NCBI GenBank assembly: GCA_000818945.1
Contig: KN805459.1
Coordinates: 1 to 64,000 of the forward strand
Direction: 5' to 3'
Length of the DNA stretch: 64,000 nt
From: Schizochytrium sp. CCTCC M209059
Taxonomy: Eukaryota > Sar > Bigyra > Thraustochytrida > Thraustochytriidae
Made by a program: the position numbers and the translations under genes. Below, piece after piece: positions 28,678 to 40,100 of the stretch (position 1 is its first letter; each line of letters begins with the position of its first letter). The notes beneath the pieces were generated by a model. It was not told where the DNA came from and made no database searches. It was given only the letters and a program-made list of their open reading frames with translations.

Positions 28678-29946
28678 TCATCCTTCTGTTGCGCCATGTT
28701 CACCGTCCTTTTTAACCACCTCTTCGGCTTTGGAAATAATTGGCGGAGCGATATCAAGAGGTGTAGGCTTTGGTACGACCTTGAGGTGGTGCTCATTGAG
28801 GGAACCTAGAGAAACGCACGACAGCTTGTTTCGCGTGGCAGATTGCGGACTCTCGAGATAAGCGCGCTTCCTCTGTCGGAAAACGACCGAGACCTCTGGC
28901 GTCATTTCTGCAGCGAGGTCTGCAATGTAACCAGCGAGCGCGAACATAACACTGTAGGTGACGATTGCATTGACGGCAGTCACAAAATCAGGCGTACTAA
29001 TAGAGCCCACGACTTCAGCAGTTACAAATATGCCATAAGCGTAGTTGTCAAGCGCCCTGAAGCTGCGCAGACCGGTTTCGGGATCGATCATCTCGTGAGT
29101 GTAGTCAAACTGGGGACCTCTGCCACCCCAGCCTGTCTGATCAACCACGATGCGGAGCTTCGCCCTAACCTCTTTTCCATTCCACGAGCCCTCGTTGAGA
29201 TAGGTGAAGCGAAACCTGATGCGGACGCCAGTGAGGCGGTAGATTGGCGTACCAACAGATGTAGCTATTGACGCGCCATGATTCGTTGCATCAAGACTTG
29301 AAATCGCTGCAGCTCGGAGCATTTCTGAGAGGCTTACGCTAACAACCTCGCCGGGCGCAAAGCTTTTCAAGATATTTCCATCAGAATCAATGAGGTCGAG
29401 CGCCGGATCGTGGTCGGTACGAAATGATGTGGTCATGGCATGATTCAAAGACACAACGATATCATCGACACCGACCACGAAATTATTTCGCGTCTTGGCT
29501 TCCTTGAACGCGCATTGGCGAAACGAAACGTCGCAGTCCGTGCTGACGCGCGAGGTCTCTTGCGAATATGTCATGATGAAGAGCCCTCCAGAGGGCAGCT
29601 TGTCGAGAATCTCGCCATAGGCAAACTCGCGACAGCTATTGTTTGTAAATGTGAAGCTCTCATCGTAGATATAGTCCAATTCTGGATTGTCACAGTATGC
29701 AGGCAATTCGCCCTGCGAAGTATTGTATCCCGTGATCCACATGTTTGATCCTCCGGAAGGTACTTCGTTGTGAAAGTAAGACCTGTTTCCGAGCACCGAC
29801 CATGACATGTACATGAAGACGAGCATCTGGGCAAAGCGAAGAACGATACCAACTCGCACATTTTCGACGATAATAAAGGATGCGGTCTTGTGTCTGATAA
29901 AGAGCCGCAGTAGCCACCATCGTCGGTTTGAGCACCACGAGAACAT
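28678..29946 (-). CDS. P2X-like ligand-gated ion channel subunit
   Basis: The product has 422 residues (P2X range about 380-600). The topology is that of P2X: a short cytosolic N-terminus, TM1 at about 32-52 (VGIVLRFAQMLVFMYMSW), a large extracellular domain with cysteines and several Asn-x-Ser/Thr sites, TM2 at about 318-345 (VNAIVTYSVMFALAGYIADL) and a cytosolic tail of about 75 residues. TM1 and the following SYFHNEVPSGG...TGY align with the P2X start. YRLTGVRIRFRFTYLN and RALDNYAYGIFVTAEVVG before TM2 align with its end, including the Asp after TM2. P2X subunits form trimeric cation channels, ATP-gated in animals and on contractile vacuoles in Dictyostelium. The K-x-K ATP-contact motif normally found after TM1 is missing, so the ligand is uncertain. 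The assignment rests on motif alignment by eye. Confidence 0.66.
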   Translation of the reverse strand: MFSWCSNRRWWLLRLFIRHKTASFIIVENVRVGIVLRFAQMLVFMYMSWSVLGNRSYFHNEVPSGGSNMWITGYNTSQGELPAYCDNPELDYIYDESFTFTNNSCREFAYGEILDKLPSGGLFIMTYSQETSRVSTDCDVSFRQCAFKEAKTRNNFVVGVDDIVVSLNHAMTTSFRTDHDPALDLIDSDGNILKSFAPGEVVSVSLSEMLRAAAISSLDATNHGASIATSVGTPIYRLTGVRIRFRFTYLNEGSWNGKEVRAKLRIVVDQTGWGGRGPQFDYTHEMIDPETGLRSFRALDNYAYGIFVTAEVVGSISTPDFVTAVNAIVTYSVMFALAGYIADLAAEMTPEVSVVFRQRKRAYLESPQSATRNKLSCVSLGSLNEHHLKVVPKPTPLDIAPPIISKAEEVVKKDGEHGATEG

Positions 29947-31152
29947 GAAATAACTTTGGGAGGAGCTTGCGCAGCAGGTTCTCGTCTGGCGCCCACTCTC
30001 CCCTCTCCCCTTCGCGCGCCTCGCTGAGTGCGTCTGCGCGGGTTTCCTTCGTCCAAGGAGTAATCAAGGGCGAATCACCCCGGCGTTGAGGAGATTAGTC
30101 AATCTGCTGATTCGCCGCACCTGTGCCCAGTCAGGACCGCAGCGAGACGGTGCACGCCATTCCCATAGCCTCCGGCTTCTTAGTAGTTGTACGTAGGCCT
30201 AGTAATTTTTTCTTTTCTTATAATAATTGGCTGGCCTTGTTTTTCAAGGTGTTCTTGGTACCTGTGTGGAGACAAGATTTTCGGAAGTTTTGACGTGTGC
30301 TTTGGCTCGGCAAGGGCTGCACGGCGATCTCGCTTGCCAGAGAACCCGCGCAAACGCGCAAGGGTTGTGCCTCAAAGCGCTGTCAACGTGAGTCGTGGAG
30401 ACAATGAGGTATCATAATATGCACTGCACCAACACTGACTGACATGTGAGGCTTTTCTTAAATGAAACGGTCACCGACAAGCTAGGCCTACCAGAAAGTA
30501 AGTATGTGCATCATTGATCAGTTGAAGAAAGGTCTAGCCGTCGGCACAACCGTTATTTGTTTGTCTATTCGAGGAACGGTCCCAAATCTCATTGCCAGGC
30601 GGGCAACGAAGGCGGGCCGGCAATGGCTTGGGTTCCTCATTTCGTAACGGTCAAGGGACTTCCGAAGGGAGAAGGTACGTACGCGGGTTACGGCCGGGCC
30701 GTGGCCGGCATCACTTTTAGCCCATGACTCACATCGCTTTCTGAGGGCCGGGGCACCGGAGTTCAACAATCAAGATCATTAAATCAAGGTCAAATTGGAC
30801 TTTACTATGTTGCGGTGAGAATGCAGTGTATCTTTCAGACCGTAGGGTCTTTAGGCCCGCGAATTTTATTCTAGCGCCCAGGTGAGTGCGATTCCACAGA
30901 CTTTAGCACTCTTCTCTTCGCGTGTTCTCGCTTATTGTACTTTGCCATTATTCAACAGTTTTGCTCGATGAATTTAGAGGATGTGAGCGGCAACGGGCGA
31001 TGAAGCTTTGCTCTAAGACTTCGCGAACGACTCGGGAGCTTTGATGGTAAGCATTGAGACTATCAATGAATTGCGCGCTTTTTGGCCCTTTCTAACATAA
31101 GTTGCGCATCTTCGGCTCTCAACAAATTGCGCATTTTCGGTCTTGGGCTTGA
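29947..31152. other. Spacer between P2X-like gene and pseudogene
   Basis: This spacer holds the promoter of the intact P2X-like gene at its left end. The remainder shows no gene; an 83-residue minus frame (30518-30769) has no recognisable content. Positions 31100-31152 match the 3' flank of the intact copy (TTGCGCATCTTCGG and GGGCTTGATCATCCTT words). Confidence 0.5.
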
Positions 31153-32404
31153 TCATCCTTTTCTTATGCCATGTTTACGTCCTGTTTGACTTCCTTTTCG
31201 AATCTTGACGTAGTCGACGGAGCCACATCGAGAGATGCAGGCTTTGATACGACCTTGAGGTGCTCAGTGAGAGAACCTAGAGAAACGCGCGACAGCTTCT
31301 TGCGCGTGGCAGATTGCAGACTCCCTCTGTCGGGAAACGGCCGAGACCTCTGGCGTCATTTCTGCAGCGAGATTTGCAGTGTATCCAGCGAGCGCGAACA
31401 TAACGCTATAAGTGACAAGTGCGTTGGCGGCAGTCACAAAATCAGGAGTGCCGATGGAGCTCGCGACTTCGGCAGTCACGAAGACGCCATAGGCGTAGTT
31501 GTCGAGCGGCCTAAAGCTGTGCAGACTGATTTCAAGATTGATCATCTCGTGAGTGTAATCGAATGGGGACCTCTTCCTCCCCAGATAGTCCCGTCCGCAG
31601 CTATGCGAAGCTCTGTCCTGATCTCAATATTTTTCATTCCACGGGCCGCCATTAAGATTTGAAAAGCGCAAAGTACGGCGAATGCCCGTCAAGCGGTACG
31701 ATGAGTCGCCCACGGACGCAGAGATGGAAGCGCCGTAATTCGTTGCATCGAGGCTTGAAATATCTGCAGCTTGGAGCATTTCCGACAGACTCACACTAAC
31801 TACCTCGCCGGCCGCAAAGCTTTTCAAGATATTGCCATCGGAGTCAACGAGACTAAGCGCCGGGTCGCTTTCGATGCAAAAATGACGTGGCCATGGAATG
31901 GTTTAATGAAACAACGATATCATCAATGCCAACCTCAAAGTTATTACGAAGCGTGGTTTCTTTTGACACGCATTGAAATGAAGAAAGGTGACAACAACTG
32001 CCAACGCGTGAGATCTCTTGTGAATATATCATGATGGAAAATCCTTCAGAGGACAGCTTACGAAAGACTTCGTCATAGGCAAACTCGCGACAGATAATGT
32101 TCATATAGGTAGAGTCTTCACTGTAGATGTAGTCCTTGTCTGAATTGTTGCAGTATGCAGGCAGTTCGCCTTGCAGAGAATTTTATCCTGTAATCCACAT
32201 GTTTGATGCCCCGGTGGGTAATTCTTCATAAAAGTATGACCTGTTTCCCAGCACTGACCAGGACGTGTAGGCGAAGACGAGCAGTTGCGCCAAGCGGAGA
32301 ACAATGCCGACCCAAACATTCTCGACGATAATAAGGGATGCGCACTTGTGTCTGATGAAATGCCGAAGCGGCCACCATTTCGGGCTTGATCGACAAGACA
32401 GCAT
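31153..32404 (-). pseudogene. Broken second copy of the P2X-like channel gene
   Basis: This stretch is collinear with the intact gene at 28678-29946 from the start codon (32404) to the equivalent of its stop (31153-31155). It is interrupted by at least five lesions relative to that gene: a TAC-to-TAA nonsense codon at 32183-32185; one extra base in an A/T run at 31878-31882; a 4-base insertion near 31625-31635; a 1-base loss near 31559-31566; and a 17-base deletion near 31318-31323. Between lesions the protein similarity remains high (for example LDNYAYG.FVTAEV), so the decay is fairly recent. Introns do not explain it, because the intact copy has none. Sequencing error is unlikely to give a stop plus four independent indels. 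Confidence 0.9.
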
Positions 32405-33678
32405 GAAGTTTTGATCAAAGGCCGTAAAATGGACGCGCGTCCTCCGAAGCTCAAAGGCTCGGAAGCTGCCAAGCTCGCCAAGGCTGCGAAGTCTGACTAT
32501 AGCAATAAGTCAGGAGATACATTTGCAGTCTGCTGGCTGCAACTTGCTTCTGCGCTGCTGGAGCAGTATCAAATAATTTGCGAGGACCATTCACGCGACT
32601 TGGCTCCCTCCACCTTTGAAAAGATTGTTTGTTTTTTCTTATGCAACCATCTCTGGCCCCTGCGCCAGCCAAACCTTCGACAGGATCTTGAGCCACGCTG
32701 TCCGAACGCCACCTTCTCTTTACTTTCATAATAAAGCCACTCAGCGAGCGACCCAGTGCAGCTTAAAGTTGCACCACACTTGTACGGCAGGACTTCGGCC
32801 ATGAAAAAATGAAAAAAAAAGGATCTTCGAAACGGCCCGGTCTTCACTTCATTGCCGGGACAAAGCGTTTCCTTTACGAACTAGTAGGATGTGAAGCCAT
32901 TGCACGGTACAACGAGTGGGGATTGCCGGTTCAATCTTTACGGCGCATGCCTTGCACCCTCCTCCTCTACATCGTGCGTCAGCGTGCGGGCTACAAGAAA
33001 AGGGGGAAGGTAAACTAGAATTTGTTAACTTTGCAATTGATCGTCCGCAACATAGTCCACGAGAGAATAGTAGATGCAAAAGCTTATATGCAACAAAGGA
33101 AATGAAAACAAACACAAAGTAAGAACAATAACGGCTCGCCCGACGATCTTTTCCATGCGCGCATCTGTGGGGGAGTTCTTAAGAATCTTCAGGTCAAGGC
33201 CTAGGCCAAGGTTTTGACAGAACAAATTATTGTGGCTTGAAAAGATAATTGAACGAGTTTCGCCGGCTGCGAATTTGATGGATCCAATTTGCTCTTGCGA
33301 GCGAGTTAACATGATCATTGACGCGTTGCCGATCGAGGAGGAGAATACGTCAAAACATTCTTTTCCTTCAGATCATTCTTTTCCTTCGGACCGCGCTTGA
33401 AGTCCACCTTACCGGAGAGCCTAATGATCCTTATTCATGTTGCAGTCAGTCAGTAAAAGAGAGAGAGAGAGAGAGAGAGAGATTGTAGGGGGGGTTGTGT
33501 TTTCCTGAGAAAAGAGGATCGAGCTAATCGAACTAGGCTAGCCGGTTTTGAAGTTAGCCAGCCATCTAAAAGCGAAGAAATGCGATGATGTCAGAATTGA
33601 CAGTGAGCTTTAAAGTGTACAATGAGCCAGTCACCAAGAAAATAAAGGAGAAGGAGAAGAAGAAGAAAATAGAAGAAG

Positions 33679-33709
<31 letters not shown>

Positions 33710-33861
33710 GAAAAGTCACGTAAAATAGTGGGAATGCAAAAGGCCAGCATCGTGGTCATGCTACGATGCCAGAGACCTACTTGCCTGACTAGCTAGAGGA
33801 TGTTCTGCAGATTGCGCAAACGAGAAAATGTGCTCGCGCTCGTTCGGTACGTTCATGATGT
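32405..33861. other. Gene-poor spacer with simple repeats
   Basis: A (GA)n tract lies at 33458-33482 and an (AAG)n tract at about 33651-33709. A minus-strand frame open from about 33380 to 33025 ends in one hydrophobic segment (AVIVLTLCLFSFPLLHISFC) but has no family match. The 106-residue plus frame at 32411-32731 is likewise unrecognised. I regard the stretch as probably non-coding, perhaps with decayed gene fragments. Confidence 0.45.
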
Positions 33862-34284
33862 CTACATGTGCTTGACGGCCTGGTTGACGCGCTCGCCGAT
33901 CTTGTTGAGCGAGGCGAGGTTCGTGTCAACGCACTTGTTGGCGCAGGCCTCAGCCTCCTTCTGCAGGCGGTTGATGAGCTCTGGGGTCTGGGCGTTCGGG
34001 TCGGCGGGGATCTGGTCCTGGGCGCGATCATTGCAGCCCATGGCGCACCTCTGCAGGCGCTGCTGAAAGGTCTCGAGCTCCTGGGAAATGATACTCTCGG
34101 TCTGCGCGGTCTTGCGCTGGCACTCCTGCACGCAGTTCTGCAGCTGCTCGTTGCCGACGGCGCTGTCGCAGCACTTGGCGCTGCACAGGAACGCCTCTTT
34201 GCGCATGGGCCGAATCCGCTGCTTCTCCAAGGACTCCAGCAGGTCCCCGACGGCCTGCTGCACGCGCGTGTTGGGATCCCCCAT
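33862..34284 (-). CDS. FAM136A: FAM136A-family mitochondrial CX3C protein
   Basis: The product has 140 residues; FAM136A is about 138. Four CX3C motifs are evident: Cys34/38, 51/55, 80/84 and 114/118. They sit within family phrases such as QRLQRCAMGCNDRAQD and CANKCVD. Such twin-CX3C helices are oxidised by Mia40 in the intermembrane space. FAM136A is a conserved mitochondrial protein of poorly defined role. The open frame extends upstream to 34611, but that part is Arg/Glu/Ala-rich leader sequence without similarity, and the ATG at 34284 gives exactly the family length. I am confident of the family and not of the biochemical function. Confidence 0.93.
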   Translation of the reverse strand: MGDPNTRVQQAVGDLLESLEKQRIRPMRKEAFLCSAKCCDSAVGNEQLQNCVQECQRKTAQTESIISQELETFQQRLQRCAMGCNDRAQDQIPADPNAQTPELINRLQKEAEACANKCVDTNLASLNKIGERVNQAVKHM

Positions 34285-35851
34285 CTTCTCTGTCTCGGCC
34301 GCTCCCGACTCGCTCGCTCGCTCGCTCTCTGCCCGCTCAACCTCGCACTCCGCTCGACCTCGCTCTGCTGCTGCCCTGCCCTCCGCGAATCCTTTCTGCG
34401 CGAGCCCGCCTCGCACGCCGCGGTCGCTCCTCGCTGCCGCGCGCTTTCCCCCCTCTCTCTCTCTCCCTCTCTCCCTCTCTCTCCTCTCAGTCAGCGCGTC
34501 TTCCTCGCCGCCCCTCCGAGGTCTCGAACGCGGGAGCGCCAATTGCGGGTTAGTCCGCACTTGGCCGCGCCCGAAATGGGCGGCTGCGGAGGCGCCGCTG
34601 CCCAGGTCCATCCATCGCGGCGCCGAGGCCAGGGCAGAAGCCCTCGGCGCGCCGCCGCCGCCGGAGGGAGAAGAGGCGCCTCGGGAGGCAGAGCCGCAAC
34701 GAAAGCGGCGGCGACGTCGTCAGCGGAGCCAGCAGGGCGGCGCGAAGCTGCGGCTGCGAGGTCAAGGAGGTGAGTGCAGAGCGTGCGCACGACGTCGCCC
34801 CTGTACGTCCACGCGCAGGGCAACGACGGGGTTGCTTAGCGAGAGAAGAGGCGAGAGAAGAGGGAGGAGGAGGAGGAGGAGGGCAGGAGAGAGAAAAGGG
34901 CTCGCTCTAATACCGGGAGGATTGGACTCAAGACGTCCTCGCCGGCTTCGCAACGGGCCGATACGTTCGCTTCCTTTTTGAGAATAGGCGCCTCGCGGCA
35001 GGCGTGGCAGCGTTCGTGCTGCTTCGCCAACGTGCCCCAGGGTGGACAAGGAAGCTCAAATCAAACACAGCTCTTGTACAAACGGTCTCGGAAGGACTGA
35101 CAGACTGACGAAATGAATCAACATCACAGCATCGCAATGTCACATAATCAACAAGATCATCTTATCGTCGAAAAACAGGAAGTCGACCAGAGGTCTTTCT
35201 TCCCTTCTCTCTGCCCCTACTTTACTTTACGTTCATTCAACGCTTGTGCACCTTGCTTGTCTATCTGTATATCTGACGTGTGCGCCCGAGCACCGATCTG
35301 ACGCACAGAGGACGCTTCTTCTGTCTGCAGCCGCCGAGAAAGCGTACGATGTGCGATGCGCGAAAGAAAAGGGAGACAAATTTCGCCAACGGCCCGTTTT
35401 TGACTGAGAAGACGCCTTTCACGTCCTCAACAGCTTCACACCGGGCCAACAGCAAATCTCCCTTGCTCCACGACCACGCTTGCGCGTTACGCAAAGATAC
35501 TCTGTTGTTGAAGGGGAGACGCTCAGCGTTTTCTTCTTTGCAGCAGAGATTCTAGTTGATGCCAGGGCAGGTCGAGGAGCACACATTTCCATATTTTTGC
35601 ACGCTCTCAGTGCGTTGTGCTGTCCCCCAGCGCTTACACACCTGTTTGCTTGCTTGCTTGCTTGTTTGCTTGCTTGCCTGCCTGCTTGCGTACCGCATTC
35701 CGATGTTAATGGAAAAATTTGAGCAGTGAAACATCAGCAGCAATGCAGGTGCATACCTCTGTCCTCCATATTCGGACACACGGAGTCTGCTTTGGGTCGC
35801 GATCTTCGGCGGCAGAATCTACAGCGTATGAAAAGAACTTGCAGCGTTTCA
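34285..35851. other. Promoter of FAM136A and 3' flank of IMP2
   Basis: About 1.6 kb without a supportable gene. A (CT)n-rich tract at 34450-34495 and a (GAG)n tract near 34863-34882 lie in the GC-rich part next to FAM136A. A GCTT/GCCT repeat occupies about 35646-35690. The long forward frames across 33868-34981 are antisense to FAM136A and its leader. Confidence 0.5.
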
Positions 35852-36742
35852 TTATACCTCATCGTCATCCTCATCGTCACTCTCGGCATCCGGAGTACGC
35901 GGGCCGTTCAGTCCAAATTCATCCTTGATCTCATCCACACGTGCCAGAAACCGTTCAATTTCCATGGCCTCAGGAGTCATGTCAAACACGTGCCCATCTA
36001 CATCTTCAGCAGTGACCCGCCGCCGCCGCCGCCCGGGAGCAGTCTCAACCTCGTCCTCCTCGCTACTTTCGCTGTTGCCCTGATTATGGTTCTCTGTTTC
36101 GCCATCGTCGTTTCCGTTGCTTTTTTTCATGTCTTCGCGGCGCTTTAGATTTGCTGCAATTAAGGCCTTACGCTTCGCATCCGCCTCAATTTGGTAAGGA
36201 CGCGAGCGCACTCTCGAGTTATTTCGGCGAAGGGTCCCAGCATCAATGCTTGAGATCCGCCAAGGAGGCCAGCACACATATCGAACCGTACCCTGGATAA
36301 GTCCCAGAGGCACGGGGCCGAACTCATTGCTATCGATACTATGCTCTGCGTTGTCACCCTCGAGCCATCCCTGGCCCTTGCCAATGTGCACGTAGTTGCC
36401 TTCGCGATCCTCCACCCAATCCCCTTCAACCGCGACGAGACGCTTGATCAGAAAGCGCGTTGGGTCCTCCACAGACTGGCACAGAACCACGCTACCGCGC
36501 TCGTATCGACCGGCGCGGATGCTCAGCTTGTCGACCATCACGATGTCCTGCCAGTACCGCGCGAAAAAGTACTTGCGCAGCGTCTCAGCGTCGGGCGTCG
36601 GGTTGATCGTCGGCTGCATTGACACGCCCAAGGCCGCGCAGTAGTCCACCACATTGTCCTTGACCGCGATGGCCACCGGAAGCGCCGTCAGCACCGCGCC
36701 GACGCCGCGCCCCACGCTGCGCAGCCTCGCCGACGCGCTCAT
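35852..36742 (-). CDS. IMMP2L: Mitochondrial inner membrane protease subunit 2 (IMP2/IMMP2L)
   Basis: This is a 296-residue S26-family signal peptidase. An N-terminal hydrophobic segment (about 10-25) anchors it. The serine box GVSMQPTINP places the nucleophile at Ser41, and the lysine box FLIKRLVAVEGD places the general base at Lys100. The C-terminal box WLEGDNAEHSIDSNEFGPVPLG is typical of IMP2 rather than IMP1. It cleaves presequence intermediates facing the intermembrane space. The family is about 175 residues; here about 120 extra residues follow, acidic and basic in turn (ESSEEDEVETAPGRRRRR...DDEDDDEV), probably disordered. The frame opens at 36832, but the first 30 codons translate a TTTGC repeat (SKAKQSKAKQ), so I take the ATG at 36742. 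Confidence 0.92.
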   Translation of the reverse strand: MSASARLRSVGRGVGAVLTALPVAIAVKDNVVDYCAALGVSMQPTINPTPDAETLRKYFFARYWQDIVMVDKLSIRAGRYERGSVVLCQSVEDPTRFLIKRLVAVEGDWVEDREGNYVHIGKGQGWLEGDNAEHSIDSNEFGPVPLGLIQGTVRYVCWPPWRISSIDAGTLRRNNSRVRSRPYQIEADAKRKALIAANLKRREDMKKSNGNDDGETENHNQGNSESSEEDEVETAPGRRRRRVTAEDVDGHVFDMTPEAMEIERFLARVDEIKDEFGLNGPRTPDAESDDEDDDEV

Positions 36743-37148
36743 CGCCTCGCTCTGCTTTGCTTTGCTTTGCTTTGCTTTGCTTTGCTCTGCCCTGCCTTTT
36801 CGCGCTTTGCCATTCCATTCCATTCTATTCACCGCTTTAAAATATCCCCATAGGGTCCCCGGGGACCCGTTCTAGAGGTACACACCAAAGTGTGCACTGC
36901 TGACCATTGTTATATATAAAAAAAACCGAAGACATTAGCAACTACAGCAGCTTGAGAATGACTTTGGGTCTGGTGCGCAACACGCCGCACGAGTCCCGTT
37001 CGCTCGGTTGGTTGGTCGGGCGCGGCAAGAGGAGGATGGATGATGGACGAGAGGCAAAAGCCGTAAATCTCAGAGCAAGTGCGCGCGAGAGAGCTGCGGC
37101 AGCCCGGGCAGGGCGCCGCGCAGCGCAGCGAGCGCGAGAGAGGCAACC
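36743..37148. promoter_or_regulatory. Divergent promoter, IMP2 / RRM protein
   Basis: 406 bp between two start codons. It has a (TTTGC)n tract at 36756-36785 beside IMP2, a perfect 16-bp palindrome GGGTCCCCGGGGACCC at 36853-36868, a CACACCAAAGTGTG hairpin at 36882-36895 and an A/T-rich TATATATAAAAAAAA at about 36911-36925. It must carry both promoters; which element does what is inference. Confidence 0.6.
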
Positions 37149-40100
37149 ATGGTGGGGGCTCGCGTTGGTCCGCAGGTGCGTGCCTTGCTTGCGCAGAGAC
37201 CATGGGCGGCCGTCGCAGGCGTCCCGCCGCAAGTCTCGGTTCTGAACACCTCGCGTAGGCGATTCGCGGGGTCCATGACCTCGTCGTCGTCGTCGTCGTC
37301 GTCCTCGATCCTGTCGACGCCAGTGTCGACGACTACGACCACAAACACGAGCACGTCAACGACGAACCCGCTCGAAGACGCGCTGGACAGCAAGCCAGCA
37401 CTCGCAGGGTCTACGTCAATCAACACCGCCATGACTGCAGCCACGACAGCCACCGCGATGCGCGAACAGGTGAGCGTGCCACGAAGCGGATTGCCTGCTG
37501 GCGATGAACTCTCGCGCCTCGTCGAGGATGCAATCCGCATGGACTTGTACCGTGAAGAGAGAGCTGCGCTCTATCGAATGCGTAAAACACATGAGGACCT
37601 CAGTGGCGTGTCCAAAGACAGCAATGGAACCTACAAATTCGACCTCATCGACTCCTTTGGCCGGAGAACTTCGCGGTCCGGGTTCCGCAATGAGGCCGAA
37701 GCCAAGGCCGCCTTTGAGACCGCGCAAAAACGGTACCTTGGTCTTGGCCTTCTCGAGGCCTTCAAAAAGCGCATCTCCGGAGGCCGAAAACTCGACACGG
37801 TCGTCGAAGAGTACCTGAAGAGCGAGCTGCATCAACAAAGTGGCCTGCTCGAGGATGTGTGGAACCAACTGCGCAGTTCCTACGGCGAACAGACATTGTC
37901 TAGCGCCGGGGAATATCCCACCTTGATTGACAAGGCACAGGTGGTCCGCATGACGGAACAAGAGCACTTGGACACCAACCGCAAGATCGTGCAACACGCT
38001 AGCAAGCTATTTGTCGGAGAAGTAGATAGCGAGACGAGCCACCTCGCCAAGGTAATCGCGGCACGTCTTCGGCAGCTCAACCACGCGGTCTCGCGCTCGA
38101 GTCGCGACCCTGCGCGGCCATATGCGATGGCTTTCAACTTTGTCACGCAGCCAAATTCCACAATGCGCGACTTTATTGACGTCGTGAGCGAGTTCCAGTA
38201 CAGATCCGCAGGCTTGCAGTCCGAGGCCGTCTTTCCACTCATCGCGGAAGTGCTCAAGGTTGACCGGCTCCCCGTCCTCGAGAGCATCAAGTCCCCCGAG
38301 CAGCGTGATCTTGCGCTCTCGGTTTGTGACTTTTCGTTTTCCAAGCCGGACTTTCCACTTCGTATTGAGGAGGCCATTCCCAATGAATCGAGCCGAAGCG
38401 ACACTGAGCTGTTCAAAGAGTATGAGCGGGGTTTTGCCGCCTCGAACAAAACTGCCAAGTCGCTCTTGCTCCGCACGCGTAGCAACCTCAGTGCAACTCT
38501 CGGGCACAACCTCGACGCCGAGCTTCGAACCTTGGTTGAAGCCACCTCGCCCTTTCCGATTCCCGGCTCAACGCAAGTAGATGCAACCGCAGTGCCTAGA
38601 GAAGGCGTGTTTTCTGAGTTCCTCATCAGTCGCTCGCGCGACATTGTGCGCCTTCACGACGCCGTGCGCAAGACAGAGGTCGGCGACAAAGTCCTCGCGC
38701 CCTTTGCTGTTTGGAGCGATCCGCTCGCTCGCAAAGCTGCAGAAAAATCTGCCGAGCTTCGCGCACTTGTGCATGAGGAAATCGCGCCAGTGCTCTCCGC
38801 TTATCGCGAGGACACGATGGGCCAAAAGAGTACGAGCTCCGTCAAGCTGACGCAAGTAGCGCCAGATGCAGAAGATAATAATGACGATCTTCTCACCCTG
38901 TCGGAGACCTCGACCAAGACGTCCGCGCCAGATGGCACGGCTCTGGCTTCGCGCCCTGGACCTGATGTGAATGTGGACCAAGTGGTGGATGTCCTCACCA
39001 ACAAGCTGTCATTTCGGGCCCGTCAGGATGTCTTTGCTCTGATCCGCACGGTTGCCGGTGGTGGCAAGCAATCAGGTCATCGTGTCTTCATGCTTGTCGA
39101 GGCCATGGTCAACGCCATGGGTGACAAGGCTCCTGAGGTCATGCCGACTCTCATCAAGTTTTTCGATCTCGATCCTTTTTGGTACGTGGCAAGCGTCGGA
39201 CACTTGAACGCCAAGGTAGAGGCGATCGAGGCCTTCGTAGCCCCGGAGCTAGTGAGTATGCGGGAGAGCGCCAAAATTAAAGTTCCCACGGTGCACAGGT
39301 CGCTCAGCTTGTACGACCGCGAAAAGGCTATTTACATCAAAGAGGTGGACGCCGTAGAGCGTCCGAACCGCAGTGGCCTGGCATTCGACCCGCATCGGGA
39401 TACGCAATCCATGACTACAGAGCAGATCCTGCATCATCATTACGAGGGTCTTCCTGAAGCGCGTGGTGTGGAGATTGAGCCTTCCCCGCGAATGCTTCGC
39501 GAGGCTGCCGCGGCGGGTGAGGAGTTCCCCACGCAGACCGGCTATGAGTGGCTTGGCTGCGACGGTCTCTGGTATGAAACGTACGACGATGCGATACGGA
39601 CGTGGTACACTCCGGACATTGTCGGTGACTTTGGCGAGGTTGCCGACGAAGCGCGTCTCATCCTGTGCCTTCGCCGTCAACACGAGCTGGCCTTTGACTC
39701 TGCCGAACTGCTGGGTCTCCATCGTGCAGTTCGCCCGGAATCAGGCGATAACCTTGAGCGCGCCCTCCTGCGCATCGTGCGGTCCATTGCAACACCGAGC
39801 GAGCGGATGGCCCTGGACCGTCTCTTGGGCAAGATCTGGCTCGAGTCTCGTATTGTGCTCAACCCCGCGGGCCATTGTATGACCATCGGACGCTCCAAGC
39901 CTTTGCATCGCCTGTACACGCCGTTTCACGCGCAATTTGGCGAAGAGCGCTGCAAGCTGCTGTATCCATGCATCATGCAAAATGTTCTTGGCGTCACGCC
40001 CGAGCGCGTAACCGCGGTCAATGCCATCCTGAACCCAACGCACGACTTTGAAGATTTTGACCAGGATGCCGATGGAAAAAGCAACGGGTGGCAGCCGCGC

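Noticed and set aside
33025..33380. Third P2X-like remnant
   Set aside because: One hydrophobic segment followed by a Tyr/Asp-rich end looked similar, but no collinear P2X motifs could be aligned and the frame stops right after the span.
33868..34981. Two long plus-strand ORFs (301 and 297 residues)
   Set aside because: They are antisense to FAM136A and its GC-rich leader. The minus frame has four CX3C motifs at family spacing.
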